NCBI RefSeq assembly: GCF_024979295.1 | Contig: NZ_JANLCJ010000013.1 | Location: forward strand, 1 to 64,000 | Direction: 5' to 3' | DNA from: Herbiconiux daphne | GTDB lineage: Bacteria > Actinomycetota > Actinomycetes > Actinomycetales > Microbacteriaceae | Length of the DNA: 64,000 bases | Part shown: positions 27,413 to 35,340 of the stretch, piece by piece | Numbering within the stretch: the first letter of the stretch is position 1 | Layout of the letters: every line of letters starts with the position of its first letter | Notes under the pieces: generated by a model | Databases searched by the model: none | Seen by the model: only the letters and a program-made list of their open reading frames with translations | What the model was told of the DNA's origin: nothing | Position numbers and translations under genes: made by a program

Positions 27413-28795
27413 ATGCGTCCAACCATCGCAACGGTCGGAGAGCTGCGTGCCTCGGGGCACCAGCAGAAGACGCTGCGCACAGAGATCCGCGACAACCTGC
27501 TCGACGCCCTCCGTGAGGGGCGCGACCCCTGGCCGGGGCTGCACGGCTTCGAGACCACCGTCATCCCGCAACTCGAACGCGCGCTCATCGCCGGGCACGA
27601 CATCGTGCTGCTCGGGGAGCGCGGGCAGGGCAAGACCCGCCTGCTGCGCACGATGAGCGGCCTGCTCGACGAGTGGTCGCCGGTGCTCGGCGGCTCCGAG
27701 CTCGGTGAGCACCCCTACGAGCCGATCACCTCGGTGAGCAAGCGGCGCGCGGCCGAACTCGGCGACTACCTGCCGGTGGAGTGGCGGCATCGCGACGAGC
27801 GTTACTTCGAGAAGCTCGCCACGCCCGACACGAGCGTGGCCGACCTCATCGGCGACGTCGACCCGATGAAGGTGGCCGAGGGGCGCAGCCTGGGTGACCC
27901 GGAGACGATCCACTTCGGGCTGATCCCGCGCAGCCATCGGGGCATCGTGGCCATCAACGAGTTGCCCGACCTCGCCGAGCGCATCCAGGTGGCCATGCTC
28001 AACGTGATGGAGGAGCGCGACATCCAGATCCGCGGCTACGTGCTGCGACTGCCACTCGACGTGCTCGTGATGGCGAGCGCCAACCCCGAGGACTACACCA
28101 ACCGCGGCCGCATCATCACACCGCTGAAAGACCGCTTCGGCGCCGAGATCCGCACCCACTACCCGACCGAGCTGGTCGACGAGGTGGCCGTCATCCGGCA
28201 GGAGGCCGAACTCGTCTCCCACGTTCCCGACTACCTGATCGAGATTCTCGCCCGCTTCACCCGGGCGCTGCGCGAATCGAGCGCGGTCGACCAGCGCAGC
28301 GGCGTGAGCGCCCGGTTCGCCATCGCCGGCGCCGAGACCATCGCCGCAGCGGCCCTGCACCGGGCGACGCGGCAGGGAGAGCCGGATGCCGTGGCCCGGC
28401 CGATCGACCTGGAGACCGCTGTCGACGTGCTCGGCGGCAAGATCGAGTTCGAGTCGGGCGAGGAAGGGCGCGAGGACGAGATTCTCGAGCACCTGCTGCG
28501 CACCGCCACCGCCGAGACGGTGCGCGCGCACTTCCGGGGCATCGACTTCGGCGTGCTCGTCGACGCGCTCGAGAGCGGCGTCATGGTGACGACCGGCGAA
28601 CAGGTCGCCGCACGCGACTTCCTCGCCGGCCTGCCCTCGCTCGGCGAGTCGGAGCTCTACGACGAGGTGACCGAGCGGCTCGGCGCGACCAACGACGGTG
28701 AGCGGGCCGGGGCCATCGAGCTCGCTCTCGAGGGGCTCTACCTCTCGCGCAAGATCAGCAAGGAGATCGGCGGAGGCGAGGCCATCTATGGCTAG
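27413..28795 (+). CDS. AAA+ ATPase, magnesium-chelatase/MoxR type
   Basis: 460 aa. Walker A is GERGQGKT at 68-75. The Walker B region reads AINELPDLAERIQVAMLNVM, with Asn where AAA+ proteins normally have Asp. A sensor 1-like MASANPEDYTNRG and an arginine-finger LKDRFG follow. It resembles the ChlI-like half of the Rv0958-Rv0959 pair of mycobacteria, as I recall them. Its 3' end overlaps the VWA gene by 8 bases. The pair likely forms a metal-dependent chelatase or chaperone complex for an unknown client. TAGTGT 10 nt upstream of ATG may be a -10. Confidence 0.88.
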   Translation: MRPTIATVGELRASGHQQKTLRTEIRDNLLDALREGRDPWPGLHGFETTVIPQLERALIAGHDIVLLGERGQGKTRLLRTMSGLLDEWSPVLGGSELGEHPYEPITSVSKRRAAELGDYLPVEWRHRDERYFEKLATPDTSVADLIGDVDPMKVAEGRSLGDPETIHFGLIPRSHRGIVAINELPDLAERIQVAMLNVMEERDIQIRGYVLRLPLDVLVMASANPEDYTNRGRIITPLKDRFGAEIRTHYPTELVDEVAVIRQEAELVSHVPDYLIEILARFTRALRESSAVDQRSGVSARFAIAGAETIAAAALHRATRQGEPDAVARPIDLETAVDVLGGKIEFESGEEGREDEILEHLLRTATAETVRAHFRGIDFGVLVDALESGVMVTTGEQVAARDFLAGLPSLGESELYDEVTERLGATNDGERAGAIELALEGLYLSRKISKEIGGGEAIYG

Positions 28796-30887
28796 GGCCA
28801 ACCGCCGGCTCACGCGCGGGTCGCGCTACGGGCGGTATGTCGACGGGCCCGACCCGCTGGCACCGCCGGTCGACCTCGCCGAAGCGCTCGACGCGATCGG
28901 CGAAGACGTGATGGCGGGCTACACGCCCGAACGCGCGATGCGGGAGTTCCTGCGCCGCGGCGGCCGCGACCAGGCCGGGCTCGACGACCTGGCCCGCCGG
29001 GTGGCCGAGCGGCGGCGCGAACTCGCCCAGAAGCACAACCTCGACGGCACCCTGCAGGAGATCAAGGAACTGCTCGACCGGGCCGTGCTCGCCGAACGCA
29101 AACAGCTCGCCCGCGACGCGATGATGGACGAAGGCGACCGCGCGCTCGCCGAACTGCAGCTCGGCAATCTGCCCGCCTCGACCGCCGCCGCGGTGAGCGA
29201 GCTCAACGGCTACGACTGGAAGAGCGCCGACGCGCGCGCCGACTTCGAGAAGATCAAAGACCTGCTCGGCCGCGAGATGCTCGACCAGCGGTTCGCGGGC
29301 CTCAAGAACGCCCTCGAGAACGCCACCGATGACGACCGTCAGGCGATCAACGAGATGCTCGGCGACCTCAACCAGCTGCTCGACGACCACCGCCAGGGCC
29401 TGGACACCCAGGAGCAGTTCGACGAGTTCATGGCCAAGCACGGCGACTACTTTCCCGAGCAGCCGGCCGACATCGACGAACTGCTCGACACCCTGGCCCA
29501 GCGGGCCGCCGCGGCGCAGCGCATGCGCAACTCGATGACGCCCGAGCAGCGGGCCGAACTCGACGCGCTCGCCCAGCAGGCCTTCGGGTCGCCCGAGCTG
29601 ATGCAGTCGCTCGCCCAGCTCGACGGCAACCTGCGGTCGTTGCGGCCCGGCGAGGACTGGAGCGGCTCGGAGAACATGAACGGCGACGAGGGCCTCGGCC
29701 TCGGCGACGGCACCGGCGTGTTCCAGGACATCGCCGACCTCGATGAGCTCGCCGAGCAACTGTCGCAGTCGTACAGCGGTTCGCACCTCGACGACCTCGA
29801 CCTCGACAAGCTCACACGCCAGCTCGGTGGCGAGGCCGCCGTCGACGCCCGCACCCTGCAGCAGCTCGAGAAGGCGCTGCGCGACTCCGGCACCATCAAG
29901 CGCGGCTCCGACGGCCAGCTCAAGATGACCCCCAAGGCCATGCGCCAGCTCGGCAAGGCGTTGCTGCGGGATGTCGCCCAGCGACTGTCGGGCCGTCAGG
30001 GCGCCCGAGACCTGCGTCAGGCCGGCGCCGCGGGCGACCGTTCCGGGGCCACCCGCGAGTGGGCGTTCGGCGACACCGAGCCATGGGACGTCACCCGCAC
30101 CATCACCAACGCACTGACCCGCACGGCGGGCGAGCGTGCCCAGGCGCAGACAGCGGTGGGCAGCGGCGAGCCCGGGGGAGCGCTCGGCGGCGGCATCCGG
30201 ATCGAGATCGGCGACGTGGAGGTGCAGGAGACCGAGGCCCGCACCCAGGCCTGCGTGGCTCTTCTCGTCGACACCTCGTTCTCGATGGCGATGGATGGCC
30301 GCTGGGTGCCGATGAAACGCACGGCCCTCGCCCTGCACACCCTCATCACGAGCCGGTTCCGCGGCGACGACCTGCAGTTGATCGGCTTCGGGCGGCACGC
30401 CGAGGTGATGGACATCGAGCATCTCGTGGGCCTGGATGCCATGTGGGACAAGGGCACGAACCTGCACCACGCGCTGCTCTTGGCGAACCGGCACTTCCGC
30501 AAGCATCCGAATGCCCAGCCCGTGCTGCTGATCGTGACCGACGGCGAACCGACCTCTCACCTCGAGCCCAACGGCGAGATCTACTTCACCTACCCGCCCG
30601 ACCCGGTTACCATCGCGTACGCGGTGCGCGAGCTCGACAACTCCATGCGCCTCGGCGCCCACACGACCTTCTTCCGGCTGGGCGAAGACCCGGGGCTCGC
30701 CCGGTTCATCGACTCGATGGCGCGGCGGGTGGGCGGCACGGTCGTGGCACCCGAGGCCGACGACCTCGGCGCGGCGGTGGTGGGGTCGTATCTCGGGTCG
30801 CGGCAGAGCGGCGGAAGCGGCGGCACCGGTGGGGCGAACGGGTTCGACGGGATGTTCGGCCGCGGCTGGGGCTCCTGGACCGGCTGA
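28788..30887 (+). CDS. VWA-domain protein partner of the AAA+ ATPase
   Basis: 699 aa. A long helical N-terminal part, rich in Gln/Asp/Leu (residues ~20-420), precedes a C-terminal von Willebrand A domain with the MIDAS motif DTSFS beginning at D495, then GTNLHHAL and VTDGEPTSH. The tail is Gly-rich (SGGSGGTGG). It is cytoplasmic, with no signal peptide. This is the usual ChlD-like partner of the ATPase encoded just before it, and its start overlaps that gene. Confidence 0.88.
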   Translation: MARANRRLTRGSRYGRYVDGPDPLAPPVDLAEALDAIGEDVMAGYTPERAMREFLRRGGRDQAGLDDLARRVAERRRELAQKHNLDGTLQEIKELLDRAVLAERKQLARDAMMDEGDRALAELQLGNLPASTAAAVSELNGYDWKSADARADFEKIKDLLGREMLDQRFAGLKNALENATDDDRQAINEMLGDLNQLLDDHRQGLDTQEQFDEFMAKHGDYFPEQPADIDELLDTLAQRAAAAQRMRNSMTPEQRAELDALAQQAFGSPELMQSLAQLDGNLRSLRPGEDWSGSENMNGDEGLGLGDGTGVFQDIADLDELAEQLSQSYSGSHLDDLDLDKLTRQLGGEAAVDARTLQQLEKALRDSGTIKRGSDGQLKMTPKAMRQLGKALLRDVAQRLSGRQGARDLRQAGAAGDRSGATREWAFGDTEPWDVTRTITNALTRTAGERAQAQTAVGSGEPGGALGGGIRIEIGDVEVQETEARTQACVALLVDTSFSMAMDGRWVPMKRTALALHTLITSRFRGDDLQLIGFGRHAEVMDIEHLVGLDAMWDKGTNLHHALLLANRHFRKHPNAQPVLLIVTDGEPTSHLEPNGEIYFTYPPDPVTIAYAVRELDNSMRLGAHTTFFRLGEDPGLARFIDSMARRVGGTVVAPEADDLGAAVVGSYLGSRQSGGSGGTGGANGFDGMFGRGWGSWTG

Positions 30888-30914
30888 GCGCGCCGGCGCT
30901 TCAGGCCAGGAATT

Positions 30915-30959
30915 CAGTTCGGCCCAGAACAGTTCGGCCCAGAACAGTCCGGCTCAGAA
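30915..30959. repeat. three tandem 15-bp repeats spanning a gene end
   Basis: CAGTTCGGCCCAGAA at 30915-30929 is repeated exactly at 30930-30944 and with two changes at 30945-30959. The third copy includes the stop codon (30954-30956) of the SCO1664-like gene on the - strand. The array lies between two convergent genes and probably arose by slippage. Confidence 0.85.
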
Positions 30960-31742
30960 CAGCGGCCACGGCACCGCCGGCATCTCGCCGCGCGGGGCCG
31001 GGAACACCCGCTGGGCGCGCAGCCGGTCGAGGCGGGTCACGAAGGTGGCGATCTCGGCCCCGGTGAGGTAGCCGGCGAGGGTGGCGCCGAGATCGGCGTC
31101 GAGCCGGGCGCGCACCCGATCGAGGCCGTCGACCTCGTCGTCGGTGAGTTCTTCGCCCAGCCACCCCCAGAGCACCGTGCGCAGCTTGTGCTCGACATGG
31201 AAGGTGAGCCCGTGGTCGACGCCGTGCCGGTGGCCGTCGGGCATGGCCAGCACGTGGCCGCCCTTGCGGTCAGCGTTGTTCACCACCACGTCGAACACCG
31301 CCATGCGGCGCAGCGCCGGCGTGTCTTCGTGGATGAGCGCCACCTCGCGACCCTCGTCGTCGTAGCCGTCGAAGACGTGCCGCCAGCCCTCGTCGGGTAG
31401 CTCGGTGGCCACGACCAGGTCGACGGTGTCGTGCTCGAGGTCGGAATCCTGCCAGAGCTGCACCATGCCGGGGCCGAGGGGCCCGTCGCGGAGCCAGGTG
31501 CGGGGCACGACGTTCCAGCCGAAGGCCTCCGACACGAGGTAGGCCGCCACCTCACGGTGGGCGAGGTCGCCGTCGGGGAAGTCCCACAGCGGTTTCTCGC
31601 CGGCGATGGGCTTGTAGACCACGGCCGTCTCGCCGATGTGGGCGAGGAAGGTGGCGTTCGAGGCCGCGGCGATGCGCCCGGTGAGTTCGAGCTCGGCGTG
31701 CTGCAGCTCACCGTCGCCGTCGCCGTGCCCGCTGGTCGTCAC
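30954..31742 (-). CDS. SCO1664-family protein (PI 3/4-kinase-like fold)
   Basis: 262 aa. ETAVVYKPIAGEKPLWDFP (nucleotide-binding Lys), VFDVVVNNADRKGGHVL (catalytic NADRK loop) and VDHGLTFH (metal-binding DHG) give a lipid/protein kinase-like active-site pattern. The family is largely actinobacterial, with distant similarity to phosphatidylinositol 3/4-kinases. It starts with GTG overlapping the stop of the DUF3090 gene. It is the third gene of a conserved trio; the substrate is unknown. Confidence 0.85.
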   Translation of the reverse strand: MTTSGHGDGDGELQHAELELTGRIAAASNATFLAHIGETAVVYKPIAGEKPLWDFPDGDLAHREVAAYLVSEAFGWNVVPRTWLRDGPLGPGMVQLWQDSDLEHDTVDLVVATELPDEGWRHVFDGYDDEGREVALIHEDTPALRRMAVFDVVVNNADRKGGHVLAMPDGHRHGVDHGLTFHVEHKLRTVLWGWLGEELTDDEVDGLDRVRARLDADLGATLAGYLTGAEIATFVTRLDRLRAQRVFPAPRGEMPAVPWPLF

Positions 31743-32305
31743 AGATCGTCGGGTGACGCGCAGATGTGGCCGTCGGCATCCATCGGGTTGCCGCAGAGAG
31801 GGCACAGGGGCCGGCCCGCGCCCACGATCTCGCGGGTGCGCTTGGCGAAGGCGCGCGCGGCGCCCACCGGCAGCCGCACGAGCAGCATCTCGGCCGGTTC
31901 GACCTCGAGCTCGTCGAGCTCTGCGAGGTCGTCGACGTCGTCGGCATCGACGATGACGAGCGGGTAGGCCTCGATCACCACCTGAGCGGTGGTCGGATCC
32001 CAGCCCAGGCCGATCGCGCCCGTGCGGAACTCCTCATCGACCGGCTGCTCGAGCGGCTCGTTGTCGACGAGCTCGACGGGGGTGACGGCGGGCACGCTGA
32101 ACTGGTTGCCCTCGTTGACCATCAGTTCGTCGAGGATCTCGTCGATCTTCTCGGCGAGCAGGGCCGACTGCTCCTTCTCGAGGGCGGCGCTGACGATCTG
32201 GCTGCCCGAGCGCACCTGCAGGTAGAACGTGCGCTCGCCGGGCAGGCCGATCGTGCCGACCACGACCCGGTCGGGCCAGTCGAACGCGTGAACGATAGTG
32301 GGCAT
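31739..32305 (-). CDS. DUF3090 family protein
   Basis: 188 aa, acidic. The N-terminal RTFYLQVRSGSQIVSAALEK and C-terminal CPLCGNPMDADGHICAS contain a four-cysteine zinc-ribbon-like CxxC-(x10)-C arrangement in which the last ligand set is incomplete (C, C, C seen). It is the middle gene of the uncharacterised actinobacterial trio. ATG 32305 has no Shine-Dalgarno sequence; TAAAAT 6 nt upstream overlaps the stop of the preceding gene. Confidence 0.85.
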   Translation of the reverse strand: MPTIVHAFDWPDRVVVGTIGLPGERTFYLQVRSGSQIVSAALEKEQSALLAEKIDEILDELMVNEGNQFSVPAVTPVELVDNEPLEQPVDEEFRTGAIGLGWDPTTAQVVIEAYPLVIVDADDVDDLAELDELEVEPAEMLLVRLPVGAARAFAKRTREIVGAGRPLCPLCGNPMDADGHICASPDDL

Positions 32306-32311
32306 GGTCAC

Positions 32312-32317
32312 ATTTTA
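32312..32317 (-). promoter_or_regulatory. -10-like TAAAAT before the DUF3090 gene
   Basis: TAAAAT on the - strand, 6 nt before ATG 32305. Its TAA is also the stop codon of the histidine phosphatase gene. It could be an internal leaderless promoter, or the match could be fortuitous within an operon. Confidence 0.4.
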
Positions 32318-33022
32318 GGAGGGCGAACCGGATGTCGCCTGCGGACCGGCCCCTCCACCCACCGGGGCATCGCCCGCGCGCGCGGCCGACGCGAGCCAGG
32401 CGAGGTCGCCGGAGTCGGTGTTGGTGGCCACGACATCGGGCCGGGCCGCGCCGTAGCGCACGATCGACACGGATGCCGGCCCCACGCTGATGCGCTGGAA
32501 CAGGTCGAGGTGCATGCCGAGGGCGTCGGCGAGGATCGACTTGATGACGTCGCCGTGACTGACCGCCACCCACGCGGCACCCGGCCCGTGCTCGGCCTCG
32601 AACCGCGCGTCGTGCCGCCGGATGGACGACACCGCGCGTGCCTGCATCGCCGCGAGCGACTCGCCGCCCGGGAACTCGGCGGCCGACGGCTGCTGCTGCA
32701 CCACCGACCACAGCTGTTCCTTCGACAGCTCGGCGAGCGAGCGGCCCTGCCACTGCCCGTAGTCGCACTCGGTCAGCCCGCGGTCGATCGGCGTCGCGGG
32801 AGAACCGGCCTGCCGGTCGAGGATGGCGCGGGCGGTCTGCCGGCAGCGCTCGAGCGGGCTCGAGACCACGGCCACGAGGGGCACGACGGCCAGGCGCTGA
32901 GCGGTGCGGGCCGCCTGCTCGCGACCGACGGCGTCGAGCCGCACGCCGGCGGCACGGCCCGCGAGGATGCCGGCGGTGTTGGCGGCGGTGCGTCCGTGCC
33001 GCACGAGGATGACAGTGGCCAT
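32315..33022 (-). CDS. histidine phosphatase, MSMEG_4193 family
   Basis: 235 aa. The catalytic RHG motif ILVRHGRTAANTAG is at the N-terminus, TECDYGQWQGRSLAEL carries the phosphoglycerate-mutase-like Glu/Asp segment, and VAVSHGDVIKSIL has the second catalytic His. It belongs to a phosphoglycerate-mutase-like family that co-occurs with DUF3090 and SCO1664 proteins in actinobacteria. It is the first gene of the trio. ATG lies 6 nt after TAGGCT and has no Shine-Dalgarno sequence. Confidence 0.88.
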   Translation of the reverse strand: MATVILVRHGRTAANTAGILAGRAAGVRLDAVGREQAARTAQRLAVVPLVAVVSSPLERCRQTARAILDRQAGSPATPIDRGLTECDYGQWQGRSLAELSKEQLWSVVQQQPSAAEFPGGESLAAMQARAVSSIRRHDARFEAEHGPGAAWVAVSHGDVIKSILADALGMHLDLFQRISVGPASVSIVRYGAARPDVVATNTDSGDLAWLASAARAGDAPVGGGAGPQATSGSPS

Positions 33023-33028
33023 GCTGCA

Positions 33029-33034
33029 AGCCTA
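33029..33034 (-). promoter_or_regulatory. -10 element, leaderless-type promoter of the trio
   Basis: TAGGCT on the - strand with a 6-nt spacer (TGCAGC) to ATG 33022. There is no Shine-Dalgarno sequence. Confidence 0.55.
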
Positions 33035-33104
33035 GACAGCGAGCGACGACCCGGAGTTCGGGCCCGGTCGAGCGGGAGCGGCGGCATCCGTGTCAGGATC
33101 GGAT

Positions 33105-34043
33105 ATGACCGACCGCCTGATGCTGCTCGACACGGCCTCGCTGTACTTCCGCGCCTTCTACGGGGTGCCCGATTCGATCCGCCGCCCCGACGGCACGCCC
33201 GTGAACGCGGTGCGCGGCCTGCTCGACATGATCGCGCGGCTCGTGACCGACTACGAGGCGACGTCGCTCGTGGCCTGCTGGGACGACGACTGGCGGCCGC
33301 AATGGCGGGTCGACCTCATTCCGAGCTACAAGGCGCACCGGGTGGCCGAGGTCGTGCCGGGCGGCAGCGACATCGAGGTGGTGCCCGACCCGCTCGAGGC
33401 GCAGATCCCGATGATCCGGCACACGCTCGGGCTCGCCGGTATCGCGATCGTGGGCGCACCCGAGCACGAGGCCGACGACGTGATCGGCACCTACGCCACG
33501 GGCGCGAAGCTGCCGGTCGACGTGGTGACGGGTGATCGCGACCTGTTCCAGCTCGTCGACGACGCCCACCACGTGCGGGTGATCTACACGGCGCGGGGCA
33601 TGAAGAACCTCGAGGTGCTGACCGACGCGGTGGTGGTGGGTAAATACCGCGTGGTGCCCGAGCAGTACGCCGACTACGCCACCCTGCGCGGCGACACCTC
33701 CGACGGGCTGCCCGGCGTGGCGGGAATCGGTGAGAAGACGGCGGCCTCGCTGCTCGGTGAGCACGGCACCCTCGACGGGCTGCTCGCCGCGGCCGACGAC
33801 CCCGACGGCGGGGTGTCGCCCTCGGTCGCGGCGAAGCTGGCCGCGGCCGCCGACTACCTGGCGGTGGCCCCCACGGTGGTGAAGGTCGTGCGCGACCTCG
33901 ACCTGCCGTCGCTGGAGGAGGCCGGAGCGCGGCTGCACCCGGTGGTGGGCGACGAGCGGGCCGAGCTCGAACGGCTCGCCACCGAGTGGAACCTCGGCGG
34001 CGCGGTGGGGCGGCTGCTCGCCGCGCTCGACAAGCTCGCCTAG
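33105..34043 (+). CDS. 5'-3' exonuclease (PolA N-terminal domain family)
   Basis: 312 aa with no polymerase domain, so a free-standing FEN-like nuclease. LLDTASLYFRAFYGVP and WDDDWRPQWR, EHEADDVIG and VTGDRDLFQLVDD supply the metal-binding Asp residues; PGVAGIGEKTAASLL is the helix-hairpin-helix. It would remove RNA primers or flaps. ATG 33105 has AGGA 6 nt upstream; a GTG at 33090 is possible. Its stop overlaps that of the convergent AI-2E gene (shared CTAG). Confidence 0.9.
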   Translation: MTDRLMLLDTASLYFRAFYGVPDSIRRPDGTPVNAVRGLLDMIARLVTDYEATSLVACWDDDWRPQWRVDLIPSYKAHRVAEVVPGGSDIEVVPDPLEAQIPMIRHTLGLAGIAIVGAPEHEADDVIGTYATGAKLPVDVVTGDRDLFQLVDDAHHVRVIYTARGMKNLEVLTDAVVVGKYRVVPEQYADYATLRGDTSDGLPGVAGIGEKTAASLLGEHGTLDGLLAAADDPDGGVSPSVAAKLAAAADYLAVAPTVVKVVRDLDLPSLEEAGARLHPVVGDERAELERLATEWNLGGAVGRLLAALDKLA

Positions 34044-35233
34044 GTCTGCCGGGTGCTCCCGGTCTTCGCCGTGCTGCCGGTCTTCGCTGCGCTCTTCGCC
34101 CCGTTCTTCTCGTTCTTCTTCTCCGCCCGAACCGATCGGCGGCCCGCCTTCTCGGCCGCGTATTCGCTCTTCAGGATGCCGCGGGTCTCATTCGTGGGCC
34201 CCAGGACGGGCCGCAACCACTCGGCGTCGGGGTTGGCGTCGACGAGCAGCATCTTGCCCAGCAGCGTCAGCGGCACCGCGAGGATGGCGCCGATCGGGCC
34301 GATGATGACGGCCCAGAGCAGCACCGAGAAGAAGGTGACGGTCTGGCTGAGCGACACCGCCTGCCCGACGACCCGCGGCTGGATGATGGACTGCACCACC
34401 GCATTGATGACCCCGTAGACGATCACGATGGCGATGACGGTGGGCCAGCCGCCGATGAGGAAGCCGAAGATGATCGGCGGGATGATGGCGAAGAAGTAGC
34501 CGATGTTGGGCACGAAGCTCAGCAGAAAGGCGAGCAGCCCCCAGAGCAGTGCCGCCGGCACCTGCAGGATGAGCAGCGCGATGGTGTTGAGGGCGCCCTG
34601 CGCGATGCCGAGCACGGTCGTGACCACCATGTAGCGCCGCACGTTCGAGGTGTAGGAGGTGATGGCCGTGACCAGCTGCGGGCGGCGCTCGCGCAGCTGG
34701 CCGAGGATGGTGTGGGCGTAGACGGCGTCGGCGGCCATCAAGATCATCATGGTGAGCACGATCACCAGGGCGCCCGTGATGCCCGCCACGCTGCCGATCG
34801 CGGCCGAGACCGCGGCGACCACGCGGCCGGGGTCGATTCCGGCGACGATCGCCTGGATCTGCGCCTGATCGATGCCGAGCGACGTGAGGCCGGCGGCGAT
34901 GGTCTGCCCGACCTGCTGGAACTGGTCGGCGTAGCCCGGCAGCATCGCCGCGAACTGGGCGAACGCGATCAGGATCGTGTAGGTGAACGCCGCGAGCAGC
35001 CCGAACACCACGAGGATCACGGCGCCCGTCGCGAGGCCGCGCGGAACGCCGACCTTCTCGAGCGCGGTGCGCACGGGGCTCGCGCAGATGGTGAGGATCA
35101 GTGTCAGCAGCACCGGGGCCAGGATGCCGCGCAGCCCGCTGATGCCGATGCCGACGACGACCGCCGCCGCCAGGCCGACCAGGATGGTGACGCCCCGAGG
35201 GTAGTGCGGGCGTGATTCGCTGCTGTCGGTCAT
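34040..35233 (-). CDS. AI-2E family transporter
   Basis: A 397-aa membrane protein with about 8 helices. LLAFLLSFVPNIGYFFAIIPP and WAVIIGPIGAILAVPLTLL are the conserved AI-2E segments. The C-terminal ~60 residues are Lys/Ala/Ser-rich with a short KTGSTAKTGST duplication. ATG 35233 follows GGGAG by 5 nt. Family members export autoinducer-2 or act as Na+/H+-type carriers; which applies here is unknown. Confidence 0.85.
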   Translation of the reverse strand: MTDSSESRPHYPRGVTILVGLAAAVVVGIGISGLRGILAPVLLTLILTICASPVRTALEKVGVPRGLATGAVILVVFGLLAAFTYTILIAFAQFAAMLPGYADQFQQVGQTIAAGLTSLGIDQAQIQAIVAGIDPGRVVAAVSAAIGSVAGITGALVIVLTMMILMAADAVYAHTILGQLRERRPQLVTAITSYTSNVRRYMVVTTVLGIAQGALNTIALLILQVPAALLWGLLAFLLSFVPNIGYFFAIIPPIIFGFLIGGWPTVIAIVIVYGVINAVVQSIIQPRVVGQAVSLSQTVTFFSVLLWAVIIGPIGAILAVPLTLLGKMLLVDANPDAEWLRPVLGPTNETRGILKSEYAAEKAGRRSVRAEKKNEKNGAKSAAKTGSTAKTGSTRQT

Positions 35234-35329
35234 GGGCACTCCCACTCGGTCACGTGTGCCCACCGTAGGAGCCCGGGCGGGCGGTGTCGTCATCCCTTTG
35301 GGGTGATGCAGTGCGGCGAGGGCCGTCGC

Positions 35330-35335
35330 TACCGT
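35330..35335 (+). promoter_or_regulatory. -10 element, leaderless-type promoter of cls
   Basis: TACCGT followed by GGACC and ATG 35341. There is no Shine-Dalgarno sequence. Confidence 0.5.
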
Positions 35336-35340
35336 GGACC

